Of a stretch of 64,000 bases of DNA, positions 46,525 to 57,934 are shown piece by piece; the stretch's first letter is position 1; every line of letters starts with the position of its first letter. A program made the translations under genes and the position numbers. The notes below the pieces were generated by a model that was not told the DNA's origin, made no database searches, and saw only the letters and a list, made by a program, of their open reading frames with translations. Origin of the DNA: Annulohypoxylon bovei var. microspora (Eukaryota > Ascomycota > Sordariomycetes > Xylariales > Hypoxylaceae); contig MU405253.1 in NCBI GenBank assembly GCA_022836615.1, positions 186,001 through 250,000 of the forward strand, written 5' to 3'.

Positions 46525-48916
46525 TCATCTGATAGCTTTAGCCGTCTTTACAAACTCACGTATCCGCTCTAGATTCTGCTCGCCGTCGGCCCCCTCGACG
46601 CCGCTACTCACATCGACGCCTAGAATCCGGGCACCGTCCTCGCCCGCGGCCCTAACCACGCCGGCGACATTCTCCGGCGCCAAACCGCCCGCTAGGATGA
46701 TTCGTAGTTCCCTGTCCCGCTCTAGCGCGGCTTTGACGTCGACCGCGTCTAGCAGCTGCCCCGATCCGGACCCGGAATCGAAGAGGGGCACGGCGTGGTA
46801 GCCCCGCACACCGATCCCCGGCTCGCCTGGTCCGAAACGCCGCAGCACGGGCACGGGGATCGCGCGCGCCCACTCCACCGGCTCGCGCCCGTGCAGCTGC
46901 ACCGCGTCGAGGCCGTACCGCTTCTGTAGCGCGAGGATATCCTCCAGCGGCTGGTTCTGGAACACGCCGACGAGGAGCGGGCGCGCGGGGCCATGCGACA
47001 TCAGCTTCAGGGCCGCCGAGGCGAAGAAGTCGCTTGCGGCATTTTCGGGGATGGAGGAGGCAGGGAAGGGGGAGGTAGGTCGCGAGAAATTGTGGATTGC
47101 TGCGGAGATGGCCGTCGCGGCGGCCTCGCTGACGGTGCGCTTGCGTCCCGGCACCAGGATCATGCCGATTAGGTCTGCACCGGCCTCTGCAGCGGCGAGC
47201 GCGGCCTCGGGCGTGCGGGTACCGCAGATCTTGACGAGTAGAGGCTCGGGTTGGGGTTTTTGTTGGGCGGATGCTTGGCCTGCGCATAGCTGCTGGATGA
47301 ATTGCGAGGCGTCGGGCGCGCGCATTATGGCTTCGCCCACCAATACGGCGTTGACGCCGTCCTTGTGGTTGGCGAGGACGTCGTCGTACGTGTTGATGCC
47401 GCTAAGCGCGCATATGATGGTTTCCTTGGGAACTAGGCTACGCAGCCGGCTAGTGGTGCTGAGGTCGACCTCGAACGATTCAAGGTTGCGGTTGTTGACC
47501 CCGATGACCTTGGAGCCCAGCTTGACCGCCGTCGCCATCTCCTCTGCGTTCTGGACCTCGACGAGGGGCTCCATGCCGAGGGATAAAGAGTATTTATATA
47601 GACGCGTGAGCAGTTCGACGTCCAGCATCTTCACGATGAGGAGCACCGTGTCGGCGCCCGCGAGCCGCGCCTCTAGAATCTGGTACTCGTCGAAGACGAA
47701 CTCCTTCCGCAGCACCGCCGGCCGGTTCGGCATGCTGTCGAGCACTTGCCGCACGGCGCGCAGGTCCTCGATGCTGCCTTTGAACCAGTCGGGCTCCGTG
47801 AGAACAGATATCACACTGGCTCCGGCGAGGGCGTATTTCTTTGCCTGCGATGGTGCGTCGATTTCGAGGGCGAAGATGCCTTTCGAGGGCGAGCCCCGTT
47901 TGATCTCGGCCATGAGCGAGACGTCGAACGGGCTCTGGCGTATGCGGTCGACAAAGGGGATCTGAGGGGGCGCGGTGTTGAGTTCGTAGGCGGCCTCGAG
48001 ATCTCGCGGACGTAGCGACGGGATCTCCTTCTGGGCGGCTACGGCTTCTCTTCGTCGGGCGTATATTTGCTGTAGTATGTTATTCTTCTTTGGGGCTGCT
48101 GACAAGGACAACTTCTCAACGCCGCCCTTTGCGATGCTGTCAGCGGCCTGTGACTCTTTACGCAGCCGTTCGCTGTCGGCCCAGGTCCCTCCTTGCATAT
48201 GGAGGAAGTTCTTGATCATGATTCGGCCATCCGCCGACAGGATGCTCTCGGGATGGAACTGGACACCCTCGACGGTGTATTCCTTATGGCGTACACCCAT
48301 TATAACTCCTTTTGAGCCGTCGTCTTTCGGTATCCAGGAGGTCACCTCGAGGCTTTCGGGCAGAGTAACGTGGGTACCCGCAAGCGAGTGATACCTAGTA
48401 ACCGGAAGACCCTGAGCCATTCCCGCATAAACCCCCTTGGAGTCGTGAGCCAATGGCGAGGTCTTGCCGTGAAGAATCTCTCCGGCGAACCTCACGTCAC
48501 CTCCGTAAACGTCGAAAATACATTGTCTGCACACGATTGCGTTAAGTAGCAAGCACATTGTATGTATACATATAGCTGAGAAAAGAGCTCCCAACTTACT
48601 GGCCCATACAGACGCCGAAGATGGGGATCTTCCCGGCAAAGTGTCTGATGGCATCTCGGCTTATGCCCGAGTCACTGACGGGATGTCCGGGGCCGGGACT
48701 GACGACGAGCTGGGTGGGATTCTTGGCGATCAGCTCTTCGAGGGTGATCTGGTCGTTCCGGTATACGGTAACGGCGGCGCCTTCGAGGACCAGGTATTGA
48801 TACACATTCCAGGTGAAGGAGTCGTAGTTGTCTATGAGGATCAGGTTCGAGGCCGTGAGAATGGGGGGTGACGGGTCGGGATGGTGAGGAGAGTGGTCAA
48901 TGAGAGATGTAGCCAT
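46525..48916 (-). CDS. trpC: Trifunctional tryptophan biosynthesis protein TrpC (glutamine amidotransferase, IGPS, PRAI)
   Basis: Cytosolic 772-aa enzyme in two exons (48916-48600, 48526-46525). Domain 1 (about 25-215) is the glutamine amidotransferase subunit of anthranilate synthase: LIDNYDSFTWNVYQYL, VVSPGPGHP, GVCMGQQCIFDVYGG with catalytic Cys103, and VQFHPES with His197/Glu199. The 73-nt intron lies inside GVCMGQ|Q. Domain 2 (about 240-500) is indole-glycerol-phosphate synthase: LMAEIKRGSPSKG, LTEPDWFKGS, VLRKEFVFDEYQILEARLAGAD, VGVNNRNLESFEVDL and AVLVGEAIM. Domain 3 (about 510-765) is phosphoribosyl-anthranilate isomerase: VKICGTRTPEAALAAAEAGADLIGMI, VGVFQNQP, VQLHGREP, ILAGGLAPENVAG and GVDVSSGVEG. 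This order matches TrpC/Trp-1 of filamentous ascomycetes; the partner TrpE is elsewhere. The isomerase part is noticeably G+C-rich. Confidence 0.98.
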
Positions 48917-49017
48917 ATTCTATTTATTTATTTTTTCTTTTCCTGTTCTTTTTTGAATTCCGTTTTTGTTCCGTTTTTGATTTGTTCCCCTTTCTATACC
49001 GTAGTCGAGCGGATGGA

Positions 49018-49023
49018 TGACTC
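49018..49023. promoter_or_regulatory. Candidate CPC1/Gcn4 half-site TGACTC, about 100 bp upstream of trpC
   Basis: ATGACTCT matches the Gcn4/CPC-1 recognition core TGACTCA except for the last base, and sits about 102 bp before the trpC start codon. Fungal trpC genes are known targets of cross-pathway amino-acid control. Function here is inferred from position and sequence only; a six-base core is expected by chance at some rate. Confidence 0.4.
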
Positions 49024-49189
49024 TTTTTACCAGTCGAGATAGAGATTGGGGTATCTCGACTTTTATAGAATCAGTAAGCGACGCTTCGCTTTAATACCTA
49101 TATCACGGGCTAATCTGACAAATGAAGAGATGGGATTAAGATGGGAACAACAAATCATATAATAGGAGGTGATAATCTCACTCTGCCAT

Positions 49190-49195
49190 TGACTC
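49190..49195. promoter_or_regulatory. Second candidate CPC1/Gcn4 half-site TGACTC in the trpC promoter
   Basis: TTGACTCT, about 274 bp upstream of the trpC start, has the same orientation and the same final mismatch as the first site. The pair strengthens the case slightly, but the spacing also allows either to be incidental. Confidence 0.3.
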
Positions 49196-49721
49196 TTCCC
49201 TTCCCTCAATGGCTTTTCTATGTAGTAGTTAGTTAGTAGTTACACGATAATATTTCACTATTTCCGGGCATCGGAGTCATCTAACCGTAAAAAAAGTACT
49301 TAGGTACCGCCCCTCTATGTAAGGCTGAGGCTAAAAGCTAGGTACTACCAGGCTGATTATATGTACATATCGATAAGCTCTTGCCACATCTAGGTGGCTT
49401 GTACGTATCTCCCTCCCATGCAAACCTTGGAAGTTCATTCCATTTGAACGCTAGGCTTTAATTGGTTAGGTTTTATTTGGGTACCTGCAGTTGAAAGATT
49501 TGGAGCTCCAGCTGGTTGCTAAACATTCTTTTTTTAAAGTTAGTTATCAGTTAGTTATTCGCAGTTAGCATTTAAGCTTTCGTAACGTACATACAATCCG
49601 CGGTTTTCAACATTCTTCCGAAGCGCGTCGCAGCAAAAGCCAACAGCTTCTTCCTATTTCCACCACCTCATATGCATTCGATGCCCAATCAACTGCGCAT
49701 TGTCTGCTGATAGCTGCAGCA

Positions 49722-52700
49722 ATGGCAGAATCACTATCCGATGACGTTTACCTGCCTCCATTGGAACCATGTCTGAAGGGCGAGAATGTTATTCTGTAAG
49801 TGCCTGGATCGCTTGAATAATCAATACCTTGGTATGAGATGAGATGAGATGAGAGTATCATTTTAGCTAATTGACTGTTCTTCTTGCTCGCTTTAGATCG
49901 TGGAAGAGTATAGCTTCAGCATTGACAGATCCTTCCGGCCATCGACAAGGTAGTCGTGCTGTCATCGATTATCTCACCGATCCCCTAGTCCAGTCCTTCT
50001 TCACCAAACCCGGCTCGGCTTTCGATGCCTCAAGCGACAAGAATACTCACCATGCAAGCTTTGTCAAGAAGACAGCTGCTATCCAAGTAACCCCTACGAA
50101 CGAGAAGTACGATATCAACGTCATCAAGGAAGATGCTCTTTGGTTAAGCAAGAATGCCCGTATAAACGAGATCGCAGCTCTTCGAGTCGTTGTTATTGAA
50201 TTCCAATCGCGTCCTCGGAATCAGCTTCTAGGTCCTATTTCGAACCAAGATGTCGCAAATCTACGGGAGGCTGCTGGCGCCGCAAATGCGCAAACAACCA
50301 ACATCCTCCCCGGATTTAATATAGGGAGCACCCTCGACGCGGATGAAATACAGGCAAACTTCGAGAAACCCGAGAACAGGAAGCAGCGCATATTCCAGAC
50401 TTACCTTGACGAATGCCGGTATTATGCTGCCACGAATGACTACATATTTACCTTGATGTTGCAGGAACATCTGCCTGCCTCGCCCATAACTGATGCGTCG
50501 AGGATGATCCGCAAATCCTATCTAGAGGCGTATGGCATGTCTCCCAAGCAGCCCCAGAAAGCCCCGGGTGATACGCCTACCAAAACCTTTCACGCGCTCG
50601 TGACCCAATACTTGAACCTAATACCAGACTCCGTATCGCGCTCGCAAACTGGTATCGACACGATAGTGGAGGATAAAGGCCTTCTGACGGAAGAGCTCGC
50701 TGAACGATGGCTTCAGACGTGGCTTACTGAAGCTCTCCACCGGATGGTTGTGGTCTTTCAGCTATTAGATCTGTCTAGCGATGTCTTCGTATCGGCTCAA
50801 GTAGCGCAGCAATGGTTTTCTCTAGTCAGTGCGTTTGGCTTCTTGGACCAACTTCAGGCGGTAAGTTATTCGAACATATCACGTGTTAGGTTCTCTTCTC
50901 TTGCTAATATTGTACCTAGTTGCCAGACAGTATAACGGAGCTAATGGCTCCATTACAATGTCTCATCTGTGTGATCTCCCTATCAGTTCTGAATCTGCCA
51001 AGGATGATGGCCTTCTTCGAGGGTGAGGTGGACTTGAACACTGACGACGAATACCTCGCGTCTTCGAACGTCCTCGAAATAATTCATGACGTCTTAGATA
51101 GCGCGGTCGGATTAGGTTCATCCTACGCAATCCCGGTTTTGTTCGCTTGGGTTCCTGTAGTACATGCTATGTTCTCGTCTTATCAGGAACGTGTTGAGAG
51201 GCGTGATGCTATCCAGAACGAGAAAGCGGTCGAAAACTACGATTCGGCTACACAGATGATCCCGGCAGGCAGAAGGAACTCCGCTGGGAGCATCACCACA
51301 ATTGACAAGCGGAGATACGACGATTTTCTCATCAACAAGAGCTTCGATCGCGACTTGAAGCGAATTGAAATTCTTGCAAAGGTGGTTATAGACAAAGGGC
51401 ATGCTTACGATGTCATTGCTGCTATGTCGTCATGTCTCGGCACATCTGATAGTGCCATATTTCCTACCTCGATAGGTTCGCGCATGAGGGTCGCGTTTCT
51501 AGACCTGCTTAAGGTCACTTATCCTTTCGTAGGATATAAATCGGAACCCGTCTATGCCCTGCTAGCAGTTCTGTCTGGTGGTCAAGGCTACTGGGATCTC
51601 GGACGACCAGATAATACCCCCGCAGAGCAGGATATACCTAGCTTAGCTTTACACGACGAGGTCATTGTCGAAAGCTACTTTCGCCAGGCGCTAAACCGGT
51701 TTCCCTACGAATTTATGCCCTTTCTCACTTTATGCCGGACTCTCTACTGTTCTCCCCATCTCACCGAAGAGAGTAACCATGAACTCATCCTCAGGTTACT
51801 ACAAAAGACGCCTACCCTCACATTTATCTTACCAGACGATTTCAATAAATACCACCTCGCCGACGAGGAAGTTAACTCAAACGGCTTCGTGTTTTTCGAG
51901 GACTTCCCCCTTCTTTCGTCAGCCACAAATCGGAGGCAGGTAGCGGCGGAAGAAGACCCATTCATCATACCCGCGGGCACATATGGCCGCTTCATCGTGG
52001 ACGAAGGGAGAATCGTACAGATGGAATACGAGCACTCCGCCCTGGCACTCCTTGGGAAGAGACTGGATGCTAATCTCGCCTCGAAGAAGTATAGCATGGC
52101 GCTTGGAGCACTCGCCGTAGAAGAGATGGCGGAGGCGATATCGCTGCTTGCAACGCTGATACGCATGGAGTGCCTTAGAACTGCTAGCTCAGATGAAAAA
52201 GCCTCCGAGATATCAGAGATTGCAGTAGTTGTCGTGGGCGAAGCGAGCCGAGCGTTGCCTCGCACCAAAGACATCATATCGGTCGTCTGTGATACGCTAG
52301 ACATTCTTCTGGATGGAGAGCCTGATGAACAGGGGCTGGCTGCTATCGTAACCTGTATACAATTTCTACATGCCGTCCTACCGATATGCCCAGGCAGAGT
52401 CTGGTCATATATGTCGCGATGTACAATTCTCGGCAGCGAAGGCCAGGGGGGCCGGCTGGCTAGACTGGTTGGAAGCCTTGACTTGTCGGGCGTTCGATTC
52501 GAACTCCTCGTGTCCGCCGTGCGCTTCTTCTCTAGCCTCATCGACAGCGCGATGAGCAGCTCAGTACGACGGAAAACGAGCGTCAAGACAAATCCCCGGC
52601 AAAAACAGAGCTACGATATCTGGCTTGGTGTTTCGGACAAGATAGTCACCCAGATCTCTCTGGCGATTGTCCGCGCGGCCATGGACGTGCTAGAAAATTC

Positions 52701-55436
52701 GTCTACGTGGAGGTTTTCGTCCCACCTAGATCGAATGGTTCTTGTGCGCGACGTAGTACCTATTATGGACAAAGTCATCTTTTACACATTCAACATGGAC
52801 GACATAAAAGCAAAGACGTTCTTAATGTCAGCTTTGGAGCCATCAGCTAAATACGTGATCGATAGTTTCCTGGCGCCGTCAGCTGGAAGTCTCCGTATCC
52901 AGCCGCTTCTTGTAACGCTGGTAGCTGCAACGCAACCGTTTGGTTGTACAGTATATGCCAATAAGACGGAGGCTTTTCGTGCTCAGATTGAAGCTGTGCT
53001 CGGGCTTGCGAGAAGTCTAGTAAGAATAGCAAACTATTTCGACCAGCCTTCGACCACGGTTGAGCATCAGCTATTTAAAATAACGCCCTTTGTAGCCCGC
53101 GTTTGCGCCTGCCACGATGCTTTCAAAGGACCAGCTATCGAACTGTTAGAAGCGTTGGTGATCAGCGCTGGCAAGAGCACCGGAGAACCTCCTTCATTAC
53201 TTGGATATCTTGGTCCGCAGACCTCTCGTTCATTCCTTCAACTCTTGTCAACATTAGACAGACCTTTCGACCAAGCTCAGGAGGTCAACGCAATATGGCG
53301 GTTCTTCTCCACCATTGTTAGAAATAGACAGCAGTGGATGGCGAATTGTCTTCTCACGGGAAAGACCCCTCGTGACGCTAAGAACGGCAATGGTAAACTG
53401 ACAGAAGCATCATCAAGCTCGGTTCTCGCCTCCGCTCTCGAACGACTCGTGTCCATATCTAAGATCGAGGGGTCCGAAGCACTCTCGATCTTAGATTTCA
53501 TCACCTCGGCCCAAAACTTTTGGCCATGGACCATCTTCACCTTACAAAAGAACACCAATTTCCTAACCGAGCTCCGCAGCTTCGTCCGCGACCTTAAACC
53601 TTCTTCTATCACTTCTAAAACTAATACATTGCAAGCCTGTAACGACGCTCGCATCGCTGCGTACGTTGCTGAGATATTCGCCATGCAGCTCTTCCATCTT
53701 CGGCAGATAGGCCAAGCGGGCACATTCGCGAGCGAACTGACACGCGATTTGGATTATTATCTTCGAGATGGTGTAGCAGTCTCTGGTTATAACAGGGGCC
53801 TGCATGTCAACTTCGCTCGGAATTTCAGCAACCAGTATACCGGTTGTACCCTCGACAACTTCAAGCGAACTTTGCTTGAACCTCGGTCTCTGGGAGTTAG
53901 TTTCTACTATTCTATAGGCTTTGCGGATAAGATGCTTGGATTCGATTCGGGCTGGGTTGGTCCTCGAAACAATGGATTCAGAAGTGAGATGGAGAAGGCC
54001 AATGTTAATCTTTCATTGGTCGACGCGCAAATCGTAAGTTCCTTGGACCTCTGCTTTGGACTAAGCCACAGCTAACGTATCAACAGTCTCTGTATCATGC
54101 CTGGGAATTCCTACTCCTTGAACTGAGTACGTGTTTGCCTAGTAACGACACCTTGAAGAAGCATTCTTTACAGGTTGCTCAGCAATGCCTGGAGGCGAAC
54201 GAAGACACTCAGAGCCACGATCAAGTGTTCGAGCGGCTTGCCGAGTCGCGGGTGAATCTGGCGCTCATGTTGGTGCAGAGAGTTGTCGATAGCGCTCCAT
54301 CCCCTGGCGATATTGCCCAACTATTGACAGCACTATGGGCAACAGTCAGTAGTGTTCAGGATCCGTATTCAAAGGAAAATATCTCGCTCCATCGAACACT
54401 TCTGAAATTGCTTTACGTTACGCTGCGAGCCCAGGTCCGATCGCTAGCGAGTGTAGGATCTGATAAGCCCGGGCATGGCCTGTCTGCCGCCGCGGTTTCT
54501 CAGACCGTGTTGAGCATACTTGACATCGTCGTTGCAAAAGGATTCCGGACCCTGGTCTCTCTAGTCCATGACTCACAACCCTCTATCCTGCCGAGTGATA
54601 TTGCGCTTATCAACGCTATAATGCAGGCTTGCTTTTGTCTCCCGGGGATGGATCAGAACCAGACGCAGATCCTCAATATCCTGGCCACCCATGACGCCGT
54701 ACAGGCCGCAGTATCGCTATACTCGTGGGCGGATAAGTTGGCTGACCAGGGCGATCCCATATATGGTGAATTGTCGCTCCTCTTCCTACTAGAGCTGTCC
54801 ACGATGCCTCTGGTAGCAGAACAGCTGGCTTGCGACGGCCTGCTTAATCACATCACATCGGCTAGCCTAGCGACTTACTTGCGCCGATCAAATGTCAAGC
54901 CTTTTGCCGACTCTATTGGGCTCCAGCGCTGCTACAGCATATGGGCCAAAGGCATTGTTCCTCTACTCCTCAACATCCTAACAGCATTGGGCACTACTAT
55001 CGCGCCAGAAGTCGCATACGTGCTTAACCAATTCCCGAATCTCATGCAATCCAGCGTTGACCGGTTCGAACCGCCGGATGATAGTCGAAGGCGGGATCGT
55101 AATGACCGTGATTACATCACACTTTTATCGGTGTCCGAGATACATTCGCTTGCTCTCATGACGCGCGTACTGGCGGCCCTGCGCGCTAATAATGCGAGGG
55201 ACGTCCCTGCTGTGGAATGGGACTCGGCGGGATTGATGGAGAGTGTCGAGTTCTGGATAGACCGTCGTAAGCTTCTGAGAGAAAGGCTGGTGACGCTGGG
55301 ACCACGGGAGGCGGAGTGGAGGAGCATGCCGCCCTCTGACCGGAATAGGACTAAGGGGCTTGAGAACAAACTTGAGGAGAAGGTGATGGAGCAGTTAGAA
55401 CTTGTACGAACTGTGCTAGGCGAAGGTTTGGAATGA
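49722..55436 (+). CDS. nup188: Nucleoporin Nup188 (inner-ring scaffold)
   Basis: Large alpha-helical scaffold of the nuclear pore inner ring, which binds Nic96 and recruits channel nucleoporins. It has four exons (49722-49795, 49897-50860, 50920-54033, 54087-55436) and 1833 aa, close to the size I recall for Chaetomium Nup188. I recognise the opening (VYLPPLEPCLKGENVILSWK) and ALWLSKNARINEIAALRVVVIEFQ..R, plus SNQDVANLREAAG. Further on are NRFPYEFMPFLTLCR, FIIPAGTYGRFIVDEGR, EHSALALLGKRL, CPGRVWSYMSRC, WRFSSHLDRMVLVRDVV and NRQQWMANCLLTGKTPR. The last part carries WPWTIFTLQK, FAMQLFHLRQ, YHAWEFLLLEL and DPVYGEL-like IYGELSLLFLLELS. Nup192 is the alternative giant of this family, but these blocks fit Nup188. 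The 74-nt first exon is followed by a 101-nt intron with a GATGA repeat. It is divergent from trpC. Confidence 0.95.
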
Positions 55437-56061
55437 GTACGGCATTAGGATAATGGCAGGCAATGATAATTAACGATCCTTATGCAAGGACCTTTTGGCC
55501 GGTTTGGCCGATTTGGCCGATTTGGCCGATTTACACATCCCTAAGGCTCCGAACATGAATTCGTCGCAGTGCCTCGTATAATGATATTTACCACAGCGAC
55601 ATATAATGCAATTATGCTGACAGTAGAAGGATGTCCGTCAAACTAGAAAATACCAATGCCATAAGAACGACGACAGGGGGGGTAAGTAACAAACGATGAG
55701 TTTGATACTATACTCTCATACGAGGAGTTGAAATGATAATATTGCGGCCGAATTTTGGGGTGGTTTTTCTTTTTAACTCCGGGATCCACGTGGTCTCCTA
55801 TAGAGTCTATAGAGTTCCTACTATTACAGTGAAGCTATACTCCTCCTAACCCTCAATACCAGGCCTATAGGCAGTGCGGCATCCAAGCGCTCACAGCTGA
55901 AATCGCCGTACCCTAGCGCCCGTGATGATTTTTTCATTATTTTCCACGTATACACATATCTAGTTCCGATCGGCCCCATTGTCTACCCGGCCCCTGAATT
56001 TCCGACCTCAATGTACAGCTACTCCTGAGAGGGAGACAGACTCTCATCCAGGGCCGTTGAT
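55437..56061. other. Convergent 3' spacer between nup188 and tim9
   Basis: About 625 bp. Apart from a 9-bp tandem repeat near 55500 I see nothing. Confidence 0.5.
55493..55532. repeat. Tandem repeat, 9-bp unit (ATTTGGCCG), about four copies
   Basis: TTTTGGCCG, GTTTGGCCG, ATTTGGCCG and ATTTGGCCG lie head to tail about 60 bp beyond the nup188 stop codon, probably in its 3' UTR or terminator region. Each unit carries the palindrome GGCC. Confidence 0.85.
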
Positions 56062-56518
56062 CTATCGGAGTCCACCCTGTTGCTGCTGCTGGGTCATCTG
56101 CGCATTGTACTCTTGGAAGCGTTCGCTCAGGCGTTGCGACAGGGCCATATGCTTCTGGACGCAGCGCGTTACGCAGCCGGACTCGCGGCCCGTGAGCGAT
56201 TTGGTGGTGAAGTCATCGACGCAGGACATGAAGCAGTGGTCAACTAGGTTGCTGAAGAGCTGTGAGCGTCGAGTTAGCAGACTGTTAAGTAGCATATTTA
56301 ATAAGGGCTGATCTCGTGACGCTTCGGTGTGATGATGTGTAAAATGGAATTGGCTTCACATACTCCGAAGAAGACCTTCATCTGCTGCTTCTGCATGCGC
56401 TGCTCTAGCTCGTGCGTCTCGGCTGCTGTTAATCTGTGCAACCAAATCAAGTTAGTTACGTCTTCTAGGATTTTCTGGGTGGAGGCTGTCCTGGCTGGAG
56501 GTAGACATACCCGTCCAT
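56062..56518 (-). CDS. tim9: Mitochondrial inner-membrane-space chaperone Tim9
   Basis: Small TIM protein. With Tim10 it forms the hexamer that ferries hydrophobic carrier proteins across the intermembrane space to TIM22. It has three exons and 91 aa: an 8-nt first exon (56518-56511, ATGGACGG), then 56433-56364 and 56259-56062. Joined, it reads MDGLTAAETHELEQRMQKQQMKVFFGLFSNLVDHCF, with the twin CX3C motifs CFMSC and CVTRC spaced as in Tim9. DDFTTKSLTGRE lies between them, and SERFQEYNAQM plus a Gln-rich tail follow. The DDFTT motif separates it from Tim10. The 8-nt start exon is required, because using any other nearby split gives a stop at once. The start codon is 494 bp from divergent mrt4. 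Confidence 0.95.
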
Positions 56519-57012
56519 ATTGTAGAAATTTTCTGGAGAGGGGCCAGGTTGAAATAGAAGAAAGCAGAAAATCCGGAGAATCGTGAGCAAAGTTCGTAAG
56601 TAGGGAGCTTGATAATAGCAGAACCAATGCTTAGAAAAGTTGCTTCTAAAGCTTCACAAGTTAAAGTGGTAACGTTATCTCAATATTGTAGCTTATCGAT
56701 AACACCTACTCGGGTTTTCGTCCGCCCTCATCCGGAGGAGTACATCTCTTACGATTGATTGGCTACAATTTAAGTCTAAAGTATACCCCTGTCCCAAGTA
56801 AGCTCTAGCGGGGCAACGCCAAGACTATTCTCTAATCGATTAGATTTTGACTTGGGCAATCTTTTGGTCAATAAAAAAAAAAGAAAAACGGAAAAAAAAG
56901 TTCAGAATCATACCTACATGTAAAAATTCCACTTCGAATATACAGCACCCCGAGTCCGCCACGTACGATTGACTAAGGGATCAATTAAACGAACAACAAG
57001 TACAAAATCACA
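56519..57012. other. Divergent promoter between tim9 and mrt4
   Basis: 494 bp, with an A-rich stretch (56871-56899) about 115 bp upstream of mrt4. No gene seen. Confidence 0.55.
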
Positions 57013-57934
57013 ATGCCGAAATCCAAGCGATCCAAAGTCGTCTACATGACGCAGGTAAACAAGAAGACGCGCGAGGACAAGGACCGTCTGTTCGAGAACA
57101 TCCGGAAATGCATCCCCGAGTACCAGCACTGCTTCGTCTTCAGCGTCGACAACATGCGTAACACCTACCTCAAGGGTGTGCGACAAGAACTCACCGATAG
57201 CCGGTACGTTTTATACCTCTCCCTCACCCTCACCCTCTCCCTCTCCCTCTCCCTCTCCCTCTCCCCTCTCCCCTCTCCCCTCTCCCCTCTTCCCTACTTC
57301 GTATATCGCATATCTTATACCTTATACCACCTATCCTAACAACACCACCAGCCTCTTCTTCGGCAAGACCAAACTCATGGCCCGCGCGCTCGGCCACAGC
57401 CCCGAGGATAGCTACGCCGACAACATCTTCCGGCTGACGCCGTTCCTCCGCGGCACCGTCGGCCTGATCTTCACCAACCGGACCCCCGCGCAGCTGCTCG
57501 CCTTCCTGGACACGCTGTCGCAAGACAAGGTCGACTTCGCGCGCGCGGGCGCCGCCGCCCCGCGCGGCTTCGTCATCCCGTGCGGCACCGTGTACGCGAC
57601 CGCCGGCGAGGTGCCCGCCGAGCACGACGTGCCGCTGGGCCACACCCTCGAGCCCGAGCTGCGCCGCCTCGGCGTCCCCGTGCGCATGGACAAGGGCCGC
57701 GTCGTGCTGGACGAGGGCCCCGACGGTCCCTCCGCCGACGGCGGCTACGTCGTGTGCCGCGAGGGCGATATCCTCGACTCCCGCCAGACGAGGCTGCTCA
57801 AGCTGTTCGGCGTGTGTCTCAGCGAGTTCAAGATCAAGGTCGTCGCTTACTGGAGCGCTGCTACCACCCAGGTCACGCCGGTGGACGCGGATGCTATGGA
57901 TGAGGAGGTTGAGGGAGCTGAGGAGAACGAGTAG
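57013..57934 (+). CDS. mrt4: Ribosome assembly factor Mrt4 (P0-like placeholder)
   Basis: Nucleolar uL10/P0 paralogue that occupies the P-stalk site on pre-60S particles until Yvh1 exchanges it for P0. It has two exons (57013-57203, 57352-57934) and 257 aa. It begins MPKSKRSKVVYMTQVNKKTREDKDRLFENIR, the typical Mrt4 opening, and exon 1 carries the P0-like HCFVFSVDNMRNTYLKGVRQEL. Exon 2 has LFFGKTKLMARALG, FLRGTVGLIFTNR, FVIPCGTVY, the long GHTLEPELRRLGVPVRMDKG, and LLKLFGVCLSEFKIKVVAYWS. The tail is acidic without the P-protein C-terminal motif, as expected for Mrt4. Exon 2 is extremely G+C-rich at third positions, and the intron is mostly a CTCCCT repeat. Confidence 0.97.
57216..57294. repeat. 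Polypyrimidine (CTCCCT)n repeat inside the mrt4 intron
   Basis: A run of CCCTCA, CTCCCT and CCCCTCT units fills about half of the 148-nt intron with almost unbroken pyrimidines. It begins about a dozen bases after the donor and ends well before the branch/acceptor region (CTATCCTAACAACACCACCAG). Confidence 0.9.

Larger units (their letters stand above)
48917..49721. other. Divergent promoter between trpC and nup188
   Basis: 805 bp serving two housekeeping genes. T-rich tracts lie just upstream of trpC (48924-48970). Two TGACTC motifs are marked separately. Duplicated TTAGTTA-type motifs occur near 49227-49240 and 49541-49556. Confidence 0.6.

Noticed and set aside
47051..47965. 304-aa open frame on the plus strand opposite trpC
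   Set aside because: It mirrors the G+C-rich trpC coding sequence and shows no motif of its own.
51744..52586. 280-aa open frame antisense to nup188
   Set aside because: It lies entirely opposite a conserved nup188 exon, is Ser/Arg-rich and has no domain; it is a shadow of the coding strand.
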